DNA of 64,000 nt from Brasenia schreberi (Eukaryota; Streptophyta; Magnoliopsida; Nymphaeales; Cabombaceae). The notes under the pieces are model-generated. The model did no database searches and was not told the origin of the DNA. It was given only the letters and a program-made list of their open reading frames with translations. Of the stretch, positions 1-11,563 are shown piece by piece (within the stretch, counting starts at the first letter, position 1; each line of letters opens with the position of its first letter). The stretch lies in contig JAYKKT010000091.1 in assembly GCA_036023115.1 (NCBI GenBank), positions 30,823,501 to 30,887,500 on the forward strand. Direction: 5' to 3'. The position numbers and the translations under genes are program-made.

Positions 1-1950
1 TTAAACGATCAATTTGAAAACATCATGAGAGTGGTTCCTTAAACTTTTCTTGGAATCTAAAAGAGCTTGATGCTAATGCAGTTTTTTTTCTTTATTTTCA
101 TCAACTAGCTTGAGCTTGGGTATATATTTGCTCGTCCTTTAGTCCCTTCTGAAGTGTCCTCAAGGCACACTCATAAGTCACTTGAGTCATTTCCAAAGTA
201 TCTTCAAGCTACCATATGAGTTTTTTTGTATTTTATTGACTCCTTCACTTGTCTTTGAATAATACAAATATGATGCAACTAGATGATGAGCTAACTGTTA
301 CATACCAAGAAGTACACTGATGGGACTGTGGGATACCAAGGAGAGAGTTTGGTGAGGCTTCAAAATAGCGTGTGATGAAAGATAGTAGCCCTGATAGAAA
401 GGTAAAGCATGTGAACAACGTACCAAACCTTCAGCAAGACTAAGTGAGTGCATCCTAGTCATGAAGAAGAAAACAGCAGAGACAAATACTGAAATGCAAG
501 ATACACTAAACATACAATGCGAATATGATGTCATGTATGAGTGTGAACAAAGAGGTGAAGTGAATGTGGTGGAATGTGTCCCGAGTGGAGAGAAACTCAT
601 AGTGGACTCAGAAAGACGCCCTTAAATCAAAAGGCTAATAAAGTGTGAAAGAAAATATCTTGGTTATGGTAAGAGGAGACTGAAACTCTAATGTCAAAGG
701 GATTGACTTTACTCTTAAACAACTCTAAAAAAAGGAAAAATGTCCCAGCTTGTAAGAAAATGCATCTATGTCATGAAATACATCACAGACATGACCCAAG
801 GCATGCACGATATACAATATGACTTGTGATTCTAGGTGCTAGTGGGGATAGATGGTGCCCCTACCAAAATATCATGATGAAGGGTATACATTTAGTACAA
901 GCTAAAAAAAATGAAATGACACATTTAAACACTAGAATAAGAACAAACATGGTTCAAATGTTGGTTTTTAAAAATCATAAAGATGTTTTCAAAAAGCAAA
1001 CTCTCTTTCTATGAGGCAACTATAAATAAAATCTAGTTGAGCAAAGAATTTTCACTCAAATTTTCTATCTCCAAGTATTAATAAAGGAAATAAACAATGA
1101 CAATCTTAGCGATCAAAATATCAATCTTTAAAACACAAGAAATGATCATCTAATGACCCATAAAACAAATGAACAAACTAGAACTTCCTACTTCTTAATG
1201 GAGCATGGAGCATTTCTAAAATGTTATAGACTCTCAAGATTAACCACCCGACATCAAAGAAGGATAGATAATCAGAACTCACTTAGTCCCTTATAAAGCA
1301 TCCTGAGTACTAAGAAGGATAAGAACTAAAGCAAGATAAATCTTTGCTTTGCTTTGTATTTTTTTATTTTTTTATATTTTTTCTTGCATATAGCTTTTTG
1401 GTTTTTTACTTTCATAGAATGTGATGTTTTGATATATGAGAAGAGATTCTTTGGATATATCATTGAAGCACCAACACAAGGGCAGACTTGGAAACTTTAT
1501 CACATCAAGTATAAACACCACGGTATATAATGAGGAATCAAGGAGATACTAGCCAATTCACCAACTAAGATATCTCAAAGATAAATCATTTCAGTATTTT
1601 AAAAACCAAGATAATGTTACCAAAATACAAGCATTGATGACTTCCTAAACTTTTTACATATTGAAAGTCAAGTAAAGATAACTTTTTTAAAAGAGTTTTA
1701 TTTGAAGTGGTTTGAAACCAGGTGAGGCCAAAATTTTTGAAACTAGATCAAAATACACAAAGAATAACAATGTAAGTGCATGAGAACACCAAAACTCGAA
1801 TCTAAAAGTGGTACTCCTGACCATGAAAGCAATGGCTCGAAAGATCACATCATGGGTGTGCAATACGAATAGTATCGCATAGATTCCTACCTTCACATCA
1901 TTTTTAAGGAATCCTCCCTTATCATACGTATAAAATTAGTTATAAAATGT
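1..1950. other. AT-rich intergenic DNA, no gene recognised
   Basis: I see no convincing gene here. The open frames are short and lack recognisable motifs. The segment lies downstream (in the minus-strand sense) of decayed gypsy pol and may contain untranslated or LTR sequence of that element, but I found no partner LTR in the window. Confidence 0.4.
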
Positions 1951-4110
1951 AGGTCAAGATAAATGTTCTAGTGCCTAGCGACTCGATGCCTATATGATTG
2001 TGCGTGCTTAGCAATAAGTAGCCGCTTCTCATCCAAAATATCTAATTCGGTCAATCGGGCCTCATGCTAGGCATAAGATGGTATCTCAAGAAATGTAGTC
2101 ATGCAAAGAGAAGGCAACTGAACCTAGATAGGTAATATGACTTTTGTGTCGTGCACTAACTCAAATGGTGTGGCATTGGTAGGAGTTCTAATGGAAGTCC
2201 TATATGTTCAAAGTGAATCATGGAGTTTTTCATACCAAGTTCTACTCTAACTAATATTTTTTCTATAATGCCAATGAGGGTCTTGTTAGTTGCCTATGCA
2301 TGTCCATTCACTTAAGCATAGTAAGGTAAGGAAAAATGTTATATAATAACAAGAGAACAACACATCCTATCGACATGCTCATTCTTAAAATGAGTCCCAT
2401 TGTTACAAATGATGTCTTTGAGAATATCGAAGTAACACACAATGATTTTCCTAATGAAGAAAGCTATGTGTTGACCTAGAACTATAGATAAACATATAGC
2501 TTTGACCCATTTGGTAAAGTACTCTATAGCAACTAAGATAAACCTATGACCATTAGATGCAAGAAATATGGGACCAATCATATCAAATGCCCACATGCAA
2601 AAGGATCAAGTGCTAACTACTCAATGCAATTCGGATGTAGGTGCATGTATGGCATGATCATGAATGTGACAATTGTAATAATGTTTAACATGCAAGTGTC
2701 AATCATGACTCAATGTGTACCGATAATAACATGCTCTAAGAATCTTCTTTGCCATCATTTAGGCGCCAATATGATTGTCATAATCTCCCTCATGATACTC
2801 TTACATAACTCTTACATCATTTAGGCGCCAACTTGATCAATACATCGGAATAGAATACAGGAGAACCCCTTTTTATAGAAAATGTTCTCAAGAAGGTGGC
2901 ATCGGGTGGATAATTTCTTAATGGTCTTTCGATCTCTATGGGTGGTGTGGGGAGAAAACTCACCTCTCTTAAGGAAGACCTTGATGTCATGAAACCATGA
3001 TAGATTGTCGTCAGTAGGTTTAACATGATAGATGGTAAACTTGATAGAAAGCAGGGCATAAGTTGGTTAAGCAAGCTTCTAAACTTCAATATATCTAGCA
3101 TGTAGACTTGGTCCTAACATTAGAGACGAGGAAAGGAAAGACATATTGTCAATGAATAAGTTGTCTTGTCATCCTATGTGTGTGAATGAGCAATAATCAA
3201 CATGATGAACTAGACTCTATACAACATGATGATAAAGGACTAAATAATCATGTTTTACGTGTCAAACTCTAGTAACTTGATTTATGACTAAGAGAGAATC
3301 ACCAAACACATCAGCATGGGTAACTCCTATACTTAGGAGGATCTTCAAGCCTTGTGTAAGAGCTTCATATTCGGTACCATTATTGGAACACTCAAAGTTT
3401 ATTAAAAACAACTTAGGGATCTCAGATCCTTGAGGGGAAACTAAGACAATCCTGATCCTAGAACCATCGAAATGCATTTTTTAAGTAAGATCGACTTTCT
3501 AATTTGATATCATGTAGCGCTTCCAAAGTTTAGTTGTTGAAAAGATATGCTCATCAGGAAAAGCAACAGGTATTGGGACTTGATCGTCTAGGGGTAGACT
3601 TATCAAACGATCATCAACAGCTAGCCCCTTAATGGATTTTTGGGATTGGTATCTAAGATCACACTCCATGAGAAGTAACTGCTATTTACCCAGCCTACCA
3701 GTGAGGATAGGCTTATCGAAAAGGTGCCTAATAGGGTTTAAACTAGAGACAACTCAAACCTCTAAGACATGTAGTGGTGCAACTTTTGATTTTCTCATAC
3801 TAATATTAGACATGTTTTCTGTAATCAGTTGTATTTTTGCTCGTACCTAACCAAGGTTTTTGAGAGGTAGTATATGGCAGATCTGATTTTCCCATCATCC
3901 TCATATTGTGTGAGGAGGGCTCTTAAGACCGACTCATGAATAGATAAGGTATAGGAGTACGGGTCATCCAAACATTGGGATTGAAGAGTAGGGGGGACTC
4001 GATAAGTACTATTTTAAGAATCTCTCACACTCATGGTCTCACTCAAATTGAACATTCTTGCAAAGTAATCGATTAAACGATTCATATTTTGTTGCTAAGT
4101 TAGAGAAAAA
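1950..4110 (-). mobile_element. Ty3/gypsy pol remnant (RT end, RNase H, integrase), degenerate
   Basis: Read on the minus strand, this holds the second half of a Ty3/gypsy polyprotein in the expected order. The end of reverse transcriptase and its connection lies at about 4100-3500. An RNase H-like segment at 3477-3262 contains an 'NNGTEYEAL' motif. The integrase zinc-binding region is at about 3100-2600, with phrases like 'LRAGYYW' recoverable only across frames. The integrase core at 2596-2339 contains 'FDMIGPI', 'FTKWVKA' and 'DIICNNGTHF'. A C-terminal tail continues to about 1950. The frames are repeatedly broken by stops and shifts, so no functional protein is made. The arrangement and the wording of the core resemble plant Tat-type gypsy elements; that lineage call is inference. 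I could not find its LTRs, so the boundaries are approximate. Confidence 0.8.
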
Positions 4111-4199
4111 CCTTCATATGGCCCGTTAGCGACCTTGAAGGCTCCTAAGATAAACTTTCGTATGGCCCATAACCTATTTATGTTACTTCATGCCCCCCA

Positions 4200-4615
4200 C
4201 AATGCAAACTCGAGAGAGGGATTGATTTCCAATGTCAAGTTTATCATTTCGGAGAATGGAATCTTTCTATCTGGATCATCACAAGGCCTGCTGAATAATA
4301 TAGAATTCAGCGTTGTGAACCTCACATTCAAAAGTTGGACAAATTTCAATGGCGGGCTTGTTGACTATAGACCTGGATGCCAAGATCTTGTCAATCTTAG
4401 CATGGCCGGGATCATCATGGAGAATATTTCAGGATTGACCACAGAAAATGTGAATATGGTTTGGACCAAGAACAGCGTACCTGGGTGGAATATTCCGCTT
4501 GAGTTCACCTCTTCAACTGGAATTACATACACTTGACAGATTTTCAGTCGCCAGTTATACGAGTAAAAGAATCCACTTGTAGGAGGCAACTATTGTATGT
4601 TTCATTCTGCTAGTC
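4200..4615 (+). pseudogene. 3' fragment of a GH28/pectin-lyase-like gene, frameshifted
   Basis: An open frame from 4135 to 4536 encodes, from about 4211 onward, a segment that reads like the C-terminal end of plant pectin-lyase-fold (GH28-like) proteins of the Arabidopsis At3g57790 type. Visible pieces are 'ISENGIFLSGSSQG', 'DYRPGCQDLVN', 'MAGIIMENISGLT' and 'VPGWNIPLEF'. The frame stops at 4534-4536, but the expected continuation 'LTDFQS' follows in the next frame, which implies a one-base deletion near 4510-4530. That second frame then runs to about 4610. The upstream part of the gene is missing: the fragment abuts decayed gypsy sequence at about 4110-4200. The family's role would be pectin or polygalacturonan modification in the cell wall. 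This copy is broken and most likely a pseudogene, although it could be the last exon of a gene disrupted upstream. Confidence 0.6.
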
Positions 4616-4619
4616 AGCC

Positions 4620-5500
4620 GAAATAAAACTTTTTGGGGTCTTTTTCCAGGGATGGTGATCCTTCCACTACTAATGCACTGGACACCATGAGAACTCCATA
4701 GGTAAGTGTGGCTGGGCAAGAATAGTATCAAGTGCGGTGACCTCATAGAAAGTGATGGTCTCCATCTTCTACCTTATCCTACCTAATATGGTAAGGGCTT
4801 GATTAAGATTAAGATTAAGATTATGTTTGCTTGTGATATGTATCGAGTTTTTCATTTCACAGGGCCATGAGCATCAAAAACAAACAATTTGATTGTATTA
4901 TTTAGCATGATTTACTTGCTTATCTTGAATTTGTCATGAGTTTGAGCTGCATAAAATTCATGTTGCAAGATTCTGCTGATTATTATGAAAATTTTCACGA
5001 GTTTCTTAGCATAAACAATCCCGTTTCTTTGGATATCATATTGTATTTGTTTGGCATCAATCACTAAGTCAATAAGATGGACTTGGCTCCATTGCTGTAT
5101 AATTGTTAATGTAGTGGAAGAGGGTGGGTTGTCAGGGTTTCACAAGCTCGTGTCTAGCATAGGCTCCGGGTCTCATTGTGTTTCAGATCATATTTGTGTC
5201 GTGCCATTTTTGGTTCATGTGAAAAACAGGTCAACCTGAAACCGCTCCTTTTCTTTCGTGTTACTGTGGGTAGACATGAAAGGAGACTTTAGGTTGTGTT
5301 CGTATCAGATTTTCGTGCTGTCTTGTATTGCCAGCCCTAATTTAATTTCGTAAATAAGAAAGTAAAGCAGGTTGGGTTCAATCTACTTTGACAAATTCAC
5401 GGACCTTTTTGTTTACCTCATTCTAACAGTATCTGGCTATGGACCAGAATCCAGAAGGGTTCATGCCTGAATTGGAATTTAAAAATGATTAACAGGTAAA
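4620..5500. other. Non-coding stretch downstream of the GH28 fragment
   Basis: I see no gene here. The sequence looks like an untranslated or intergenic region, with a short run of 'attaag' repeats near 4800-4820. Confidence 0.4.
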
Positions 5501-5559
5501 GAGGACATAATAGAAATCTCATTTGATCTTGACTAGGTCTAGTAAGTTAGACATGTCAC

Positions 5560-5835
5560 AAGAACCTTCAACCATAATCAAAACTGCTCAAGGTCGGTTC
5601 TGGTTTCAGTTTTGGAGTAGTTTTGGTTTGAGTTTGGTGCCGCCTGGACCATATAATCTTATTAAAAAGAATTTAAAAATTATAAGAATAATTTTTAAAA
5701 ATTATTGAAACCACCAGTTTTGGTTTATAAAAGGTCAAATCAGAACCGGACCGAGTGGTCACCAGTTCCGGTTTCACCAGTTTTGGGGTTCAGTCAGTTC
5801 TTTGCCCAGTTTGGTTTCGGTTGGAACCAGACAAG
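5560..5835. repeat. Degenerate 'ggttccggttt'-type dispersed repeat
   Basis: This stretch is built of many short variants of 'ggttccggtttcaccagtttt' around an AT-rich core (about 5650-5710). Similar 'ggttcc' wording recurs near 42480-42570, 52490-52560 and 53255-53300. It resembles the body of non-autonomous DNA-element debris common in plant genomes. I could not delimit its ends. Confidence 0.4.
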
Positions 5836-6222
5836 TGTATATAGTAAGTGAACCAAGCCTCTCATTGTTCCATTTTGTTCAACTCATCTATGACACGTTC
5901 ATGTTCATTTAGATCATATAAGCTGAAAATGAACATGGCTTTTTCAGCTCGGTTCGATCTTGTTAAAGGTCGTGAAATACCATTTTTTAAAATTTTTACC
6001 TAAAAATTACCTCATTTTTATAATGGCATCTAGGGTAACTCTAGGACCATTTTGCTTTGTGCCTTTGCCAGAAAGTAGGACTTTAGGTAAATCAATGTCA
6101 TATTTTATTTAGGGTATTGAAGCAAATGTCTCTCCTAGCTTGTTCGTGAAAGGATAGCGAACCATTTTTAAACATATGGGAACCCATCTCTATACAAGTC
6201 CGAACCAAGGTTGTATGGTAAT

Positions 6223-6879
6223 TGATATGAAACTTGAGTTGAGAGGATCATGGACTCTTACTGATTTCCCTACACACACTGTCTGTCCTATAATGGATAG
6301 GACTCACCAAGGTTATAAAGACCGACACATTCACCACTAATTAAGGATAAGAGAAAGATTTGAAGCAATGTTGGAAAACAACCGAATGAGAATTCCATAG
6401 ACCTGCTCTTATTTATACTCATAACAATCCCTTGAGCTAGTTTGAAGGTGCATTAACTTGCTATAAAGACTCTCCTAGGAAATGAACAATCATCTAGTTA
6501 AATGTTGATGCATGCTCAACCGTGTGACTCTTTAATTGTTGTTTCAGTATTTGTTAAAACCAATAAATGTATTTAACTAAGAATATTAAATTTGATTGTC
6601 TGTTCCCAAAATTAGCCAACTGGAGTTATTGATTCTAAGAGATGTTGAGAATCTCCTACCTGGCTTAAATGTAGGCCTTACTCTTGAGTGATCTCCTACT
6701 AGAGTAAACAAACAGCCTTGAGTTTGTTGAAGTTATTAATGTTTCATTCACCCAACAACATTTTGGGTTTGAATAGGATTGGGGCGTTGGTTTTATTTCG
6801 GGTGCGAGTAAGAGGTCCCTGATAGCGATCTGTGAATCCATTTGGTCATGTTAGATCAGTGATGCCTGGTCCTTCATCA
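6223..6879 (-). repeat. 3' LTR of the gypsy element (left copy)
   Basis: It is 657 bp long with TG...CA ends and matches 10946-11558 along its length. It adjoins the GTAAT duplication on its outer side. The internal side, read on the minus strand, ends in a weakly purine-rich stretch just before the LTR. Confidence 0.9.
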
Positions 6880-6899
6880 TCATCCTAGGATTTGTCCTC

Positions 6900-8004
6900 A
6901 AATCTAGATTCTCGATATCTTCCTTCTAAGGAATAAGATTCTTAACGTTGAACCCATCTAATAGATTTATCTTGTAAGCATTGTCATTTATCTTCTCTAA
7001 AATCTTAAAGGGCCTATCGGTTGAGGGCATGAGTTTAGATCGGCACTTGTGTGGGAACCTAACTTTCTAGAGATGTATCAAAATAAGTTCCATATGGGCA
7101 AAGCCTTTTGTTTGCTTGCTTAGCATAGGCTATTATTTGTTTCTCAATGTGCTACTTTACTTGTTGGTGTAAAGCCTTAATGGATTTAGCTCGACTCACT
7201 CTCTTAGAATCTGCTTCAGCATGCTCGGGTATGGATACCAAGTCTAAGGGAGTTGTGAGATTAATTTCGTAGATTATTTCAAAGGGAGAACGGCCTGTAG
7301 TACTGTGAATTGGGAGGTTGTAGGCAAATTCTACCCAAAGAAGCTCCTCCTCCCAAGTTTGTATATTGTTGGAGATAAAAGCTCATAGAAGAGTGGTGAG
7401 AGTGCAATTCACTATTTCATTTTGCACGTCAGTTTGAGGGTGTACGTCATGTTGAAGAGGAGCTTGATTACGAGCCTCTTCCATAGTCTTTCAAAAGTAT
7501 CTCATAAACTTAGTATCGTGGTTAGACACAAGGCTTTTGAGAATACTATGGAGTTTTATGATTTTCTTGGAAAAAAGATCTGCAACATGAACTGTATCAT
7601 TAGTCTTATGACAAGGAATAAAATACAATATTTTAGAAAACATGTCAACCAATTTTAGGATAGAATCTCATCTCCTGTTCATTATAGGAAGGCCCACAAT
7701 AAAATCCAGTCTAATGTTGGTTCAGGGCCTTGTAGGAATCTACAAAGGCATGTAGAGTCCCTAGTTTGTCCCTTTTCTTTATCTAATTTGTAGGTAACAT
7801 TCTTTCAACAATCCTATGAACATCATGGTTCATTCTTAGACAATAAAAATGTTCTCTAAGAAGCTCTAGTGTTTTTCTTTTCTCAAAATATCCCGCTAAC
7901 CCCACCACTATGAGCTTCTTGAGTGAAGGGTTCTCGGTGAGATCCTCTAAGAATACAAAGTTTCCTTCATCGAAAAAAGTATCCATTATTCTGGTAGAAT
8001 CCAT
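6900..8004 (-). pseudogene. Gypsy integrase region, degenerate
   Basis: The minus strand carries the integrase zinc-binding module at 7783-8004 ('LLREHFYCLRMNHDVHRIVER', with the family's usual tryptophan replaced). It is followed by core fragments and a tail such as 'WVEFAYN' and 'STTGRSPFEIIY' around 7350-7230, which are typical of the C-terminal half of gypsy integrase. There are numerous internal stops. It belongs to the LTR element at 6223-11558 and lies next to its 3' LTR, as expected for gene order RT-RH-INT. Confidence 0.75.
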
Positions 8005-8159
8005 CTAACTCTCTTTTCTGGCCAACCGAACGGAGTGGTGAAAAGTCTAGGTACCCTACATCTTGTTCTTTTAGGACATTCAATCCCAACATAGGGCTTT
8101 GAGAACAGTGGTCAATGAGTATCTTCATGATAGAGCATCAATCACTATGCTAGATTTCT

Positions 8160-9230
8160 CTTTTTTTGTACCGAATTATGTAGGAAAAGGATTCAAGGAA
8201 CTCAACCCATTTGTCGTATCTTCTGTTTAGTTTTCCTTGGCCCTAAAGATGCTTAAGAGATTCATGGTCAGTATGAATTACGAATTTAGGCCACAAGTAA
8301 TGCTACCATGTCTGCAATGCATGAATCAATGCAAAAAATTCCTTCTTATAAGTAGAGTAGCACAAACTAGGTCTTCTTAACTTTTCACTGAAAAATGCCA
8401 TGGGCTATTGCTCTTGCATTAACACGGCTTTGATTCCTACCCCCGAAGTATCACATTCAACTTAAAAGTTTTGTTGATGTTAGGAAGAGTCAATGTTGGT
8501 ACATCACTCAATTGGGCTTTGATTTCATCAAAGTCATGCTTGCATATTATAGTCTACCAAAATTCTTGGTTTTTCTTAATGCAATCAGTTAATGGTACTA
8601 CAATACTGCTAAAATTCTTAATGAATCTTTGGTAGAATGAAGTCAACCCATGAAAATTATGCAGCTCATCCACGGTGGTTGGGTTTGGTTAGTCTTAGAT
8701 AGCTTTCACCTTTTCGGGATCAACCTCAACTCCTTCCTTAGAGATGATGAAACCCAAGAACTCTACCTGTGATTGGCAAAATTGGTACTTCTTAAGGTTA
8801 CCATAGAGTCACTGATGGTGGATAATCTCTACAACCTTCTGAATATGGATAATATGTTCATACATTTCACGACTATAAATCAGGATGTCATCAAAATATA
8901 TGACAAAGGATTTACAAATAAACTCTCAAAACACATGGTTCATGAGTCGCATAAAGGTGTTGGGTGCATTTAATAGGCTAAATGGCATCACAAGCTATTC
9001 AAATAGTCCTAACTTTGTTTTGAATGTCATTTTATATTCATCTCCTTCCTTGATTTGAATCACGTGGTAACCATTCTTGAGATCAATCTTTGAGAAAAGT
9101 CTTAATCCCTTGAGTTCATTTATCATGTCTCCAACCGAGGAATGGGATAGCAGTACCGGATAGTTATTTTGTTGATGGACTCCCTCATGAATCTTTGGCA
9201 ATCAATTCTTTGATTTGGTGTTGGAGCGAT
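8160..9230 (-). pseudogene. Gypsy reverse transcriptase and RNase H, degenerate
   Basis: An RT palm segment at 9201-8995 reads 'LFSKIDLKNGYHVIQIKEGD'. It continues in the same region with a 'YFDDILIYS' active-site motif at about 8880 and a 'FLGFIISKEGVEVDPEKV' thumb-region motif at about 8740. RNase H-like sequence follows down to about 8160. Several stops interrupt the frame, so it cannot be translated whole. Confidence 0.8.
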
Positions 9231-9239
9231 TGGCTGACT

Positions 9240-10800
9240 TGTTTGGAAGAGTCGTGTAAGGTAGCATATCAATGTGGTGCTTAATACCATAAATCATTGG
9301 CATGTTGGTTTCCACTCCCTTAGCTACAACCAAGTATATCAAGTTAGCTTATGCGATGGCTAGCTCAGGCTCTCTTCTGGTGAGTACCAAACTTTCTTTG
9401 GCCTACAATTCTTTGGTAGTTGATGACAGAGACAGGTGTTGTGGTGCTAACGGGGCCAAAGTGATTTTATTTCCATCCTTGGTAAATGTATATGTGTTCT
9501 TATAGCCATCATGCAAGTCTTGTTGGTCAAACTGCCATGGTCAGCCCAGTAGGAGATGACATGCATTCATTGGAACCACGTCACATACAATAGAGTCCTA
9601 GTAAGTTTTACCAATGAATATTAGCACAGCAGCTTGCTGCTAAACCAAGATTTCCCCTTGATTGTCGAGCCAATGTAACTTATAAGGATGCAGGTGAACT
9701 ATGGTGGGTAAACTCGGCTTCTTGATTAATTATGTAGATGCCACATTGGTATAGTGAGAATCAAATAGGTTCTCGCACTGCTCCTGTTCAAGAGTAGCTT
9801 GAGAATTGAGGATGCTACATCTGACCAGAAGTTTTCCTTTATCTGCAACTTCAATAGTTTCAACCTCAACATTGTGAGGAGTCTGTTCGTCCTTATTATT
9901 TAGTGATTCAGAAGACTCGCGTAACACTGTTACTCACTTGTTGGGGCATTAGGAAGCCATATGCCCATGGTCAAAACATTCAAAACATTTAATATCATGG
10001 CTATAATAGGTAGCATGAGGGTTTTCAATCACTTCTTTTTCCTTTTGGTCAAGCTCCATTATGGTAGTACGTCTGGCTTTTTTATTTCTTTAGAAGTATT
10101 GGTTATACCTGAAAAAGCCTTCTTTGGGGTTGGCTTAGAAACTGGATATCTAAGGGAAGGGGTTTTTCTCCGTTGTCTTTCGAACTTAATAGCAAATTAA
10201 AAGATGTCCTCAATGAATGAATAAGGTTCTAATTTCATGACATTAGCTAGTTCTTTGTTTAGCTCGTTAAGAAATCAGGAAATGGTATGCTCATGTGGTT
10301 CTTGTACTTCTCAACACAACATCAAGGTATCATACTCTTTGATGTAGTCTTTCACGCTAAGCCCACCTTGTCATAAGCTTTACAGTCGAAGGTAGAGCTC
10401 TTGCCGATAGTGATCGGGTAAAAATCTCTTACGCATGATCCGTTTCGTCAAGTCCCAGCTCGTTATGTCTCATCTCCTTCCCTGCATCACTAATCTTAGA
10501 GTTTGTTCCACTAGAGATTAGCATAATTGGTGAACTTCAAAACAGTAAGGCCACATTTCCTTTCTTCGAAGTATTGATAATACTCGAAGATTTATCCACC
10601 CGCTACTCCCAATCGAGAAACTCTTCAGGTGAGTTTGATCCGGTGAAAGGGAGATTTTGATTCGAACTTAGTAATCCACATCTCTTCAATCCATTCTCAC
10701 CTCCTGGTACAGTTGAACCCAACTCAGGAGAGTTTGGGTCCTTATCATGGTGATTGGTGTTAGAGCAGTTAGAACAAGGAGCTCGTTGTCGCAATAGTTT
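9240..10800 (-). pseudogene. Gypsy gag and protease region, degenerate
   Basis: On the minus strand, a gag capsid-like segment begins near 10794 ('PEEFLDWE'). A retroviral-type zinc knuckle (C-x2-C-x4-H-x4-C, 'CFECFDHGHMAS') lies at about 9990-9950. A protease-region fragment at 9927-9500 follows ('HYTNVAST', then 'LHPYKLHWL' and 'DVVPMNACHLLLGRPWQ'). Stops occur in most of it. This is the 5' half of the polyprotein of the element at 6223-11558. Confidence 0.75.
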
Positions 10801-10945
10801 CTCAAGACTTTGGGTTAACTGTGCTATCTGGGTTCACATTGCAGTGTCATGATCTGAGGTTCATCAAAAGACATGCCTTCTGTGGTACTGAGGAAGAATC
10901 GAAATCTTGTCTTGTCATTCTCTAAATATCAATGAAAGCACCAAA

Positions 10946-11558
10946 TGATATGAAACTTGAGTCGAGAGGATCCCGCACACTTACTATTTCCTTATACACA
11001 TGATCTGCCACACAATCGATATGACTCACCAAGGTGATAAAGACTGACTCACTCATCACCGATGAGAGATTTGAAGTAATGTTGGAAAACAACCGAATGA
11101 GAATTCCTTAGACCTGCTCCTGTTATACTCAGGACAATCCCTTGACCTAGTTTGAAGGTGCATTAACTTCCTATAAAGATTCTTAGGAAATGAACAATCA
11201 CCTAGTTAAATGTTGATGTAGGCTCAACCATCTAAAATCAATAAATGTATTTAACTAAGAATATTAAATTTGAATTGTTTGTCCCCAAAATTAGCCAACT
11301 GGAGTTATTTATTCTAAGAGATGTTGAGAATCTCCTAGCTTGCTTAAATGTGAGCTTTACTCTTGAGTGACCTCATGTTGAAGTAAACAAACAACCTTGA
11401 GTTTGCTGAAGTCATTAATGCTCCATTCACTTAGCAACATTTTGGGTTCGAACTGGGTTGGAATGTTGGTTCCACTTCGGGCGTGAGTAAGAGGTCCCTG
11501 ATAGCGACTAGGGAGCCCATCTGATCAGGTTAGATCAATAATGCCCGGTCCTTCATCA
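10946..11558 (-). repeat. 5' LTR of the gypsy element (right copy)
   Basis: It is 613 bp long with TG...CA ends and matches the left copy with several small gaps. The outer flank is GTAAT (11559-11563). The adjoining internal bases, read on the minus strand, begin a TGG-starting primer-site-like sequence two bases from the LTR. Confidence 0.9.
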
Positions 11559-11563
11559 GTAAT

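Larger units (their letters stand above)
6223..11558 (-). mobile_element. Complete but decayed Ty3/gypsy LTR retrotransposon
   Basis: Two related direct repeats (LTRs, 6223-6879 and 10946-11558) both begin TGATATGAAAC and end CTTCATCA. They are flanked by the identical 5-bp target duplication GTAAT (6218-6222 and 11559-11563), which fixes the element at 5336 bp. It reads on the minus strand: 5' LTR on the right, then a TGG primer-binding-like start (complement of about 10943-10926), gag, a CCHC knuckle, protease, RT, RNase H and integrase. Stops and shifts are scattered through the frames, and the two LTRs differ at many positions and by about 44 bp in length. The insertion is therefore old and non-functional. 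All of the sequence between the LTRs is accounted for by gag-pol, with no host gene inside. Confidence 0.92.

Noticed and set aside
298..600. 100-codon minus-strand frame near the left edge
   Set aside because: It has no motif and a composition of low-complexity Ser/His; no support beyond being open.
4135..4210. N-terminal part of the 133-codon frame as true GH28 protein
   Set aside because: The first 25 residues have no family resemblance and adjoin gypsy sequence; only the part from about 4211 is supported.
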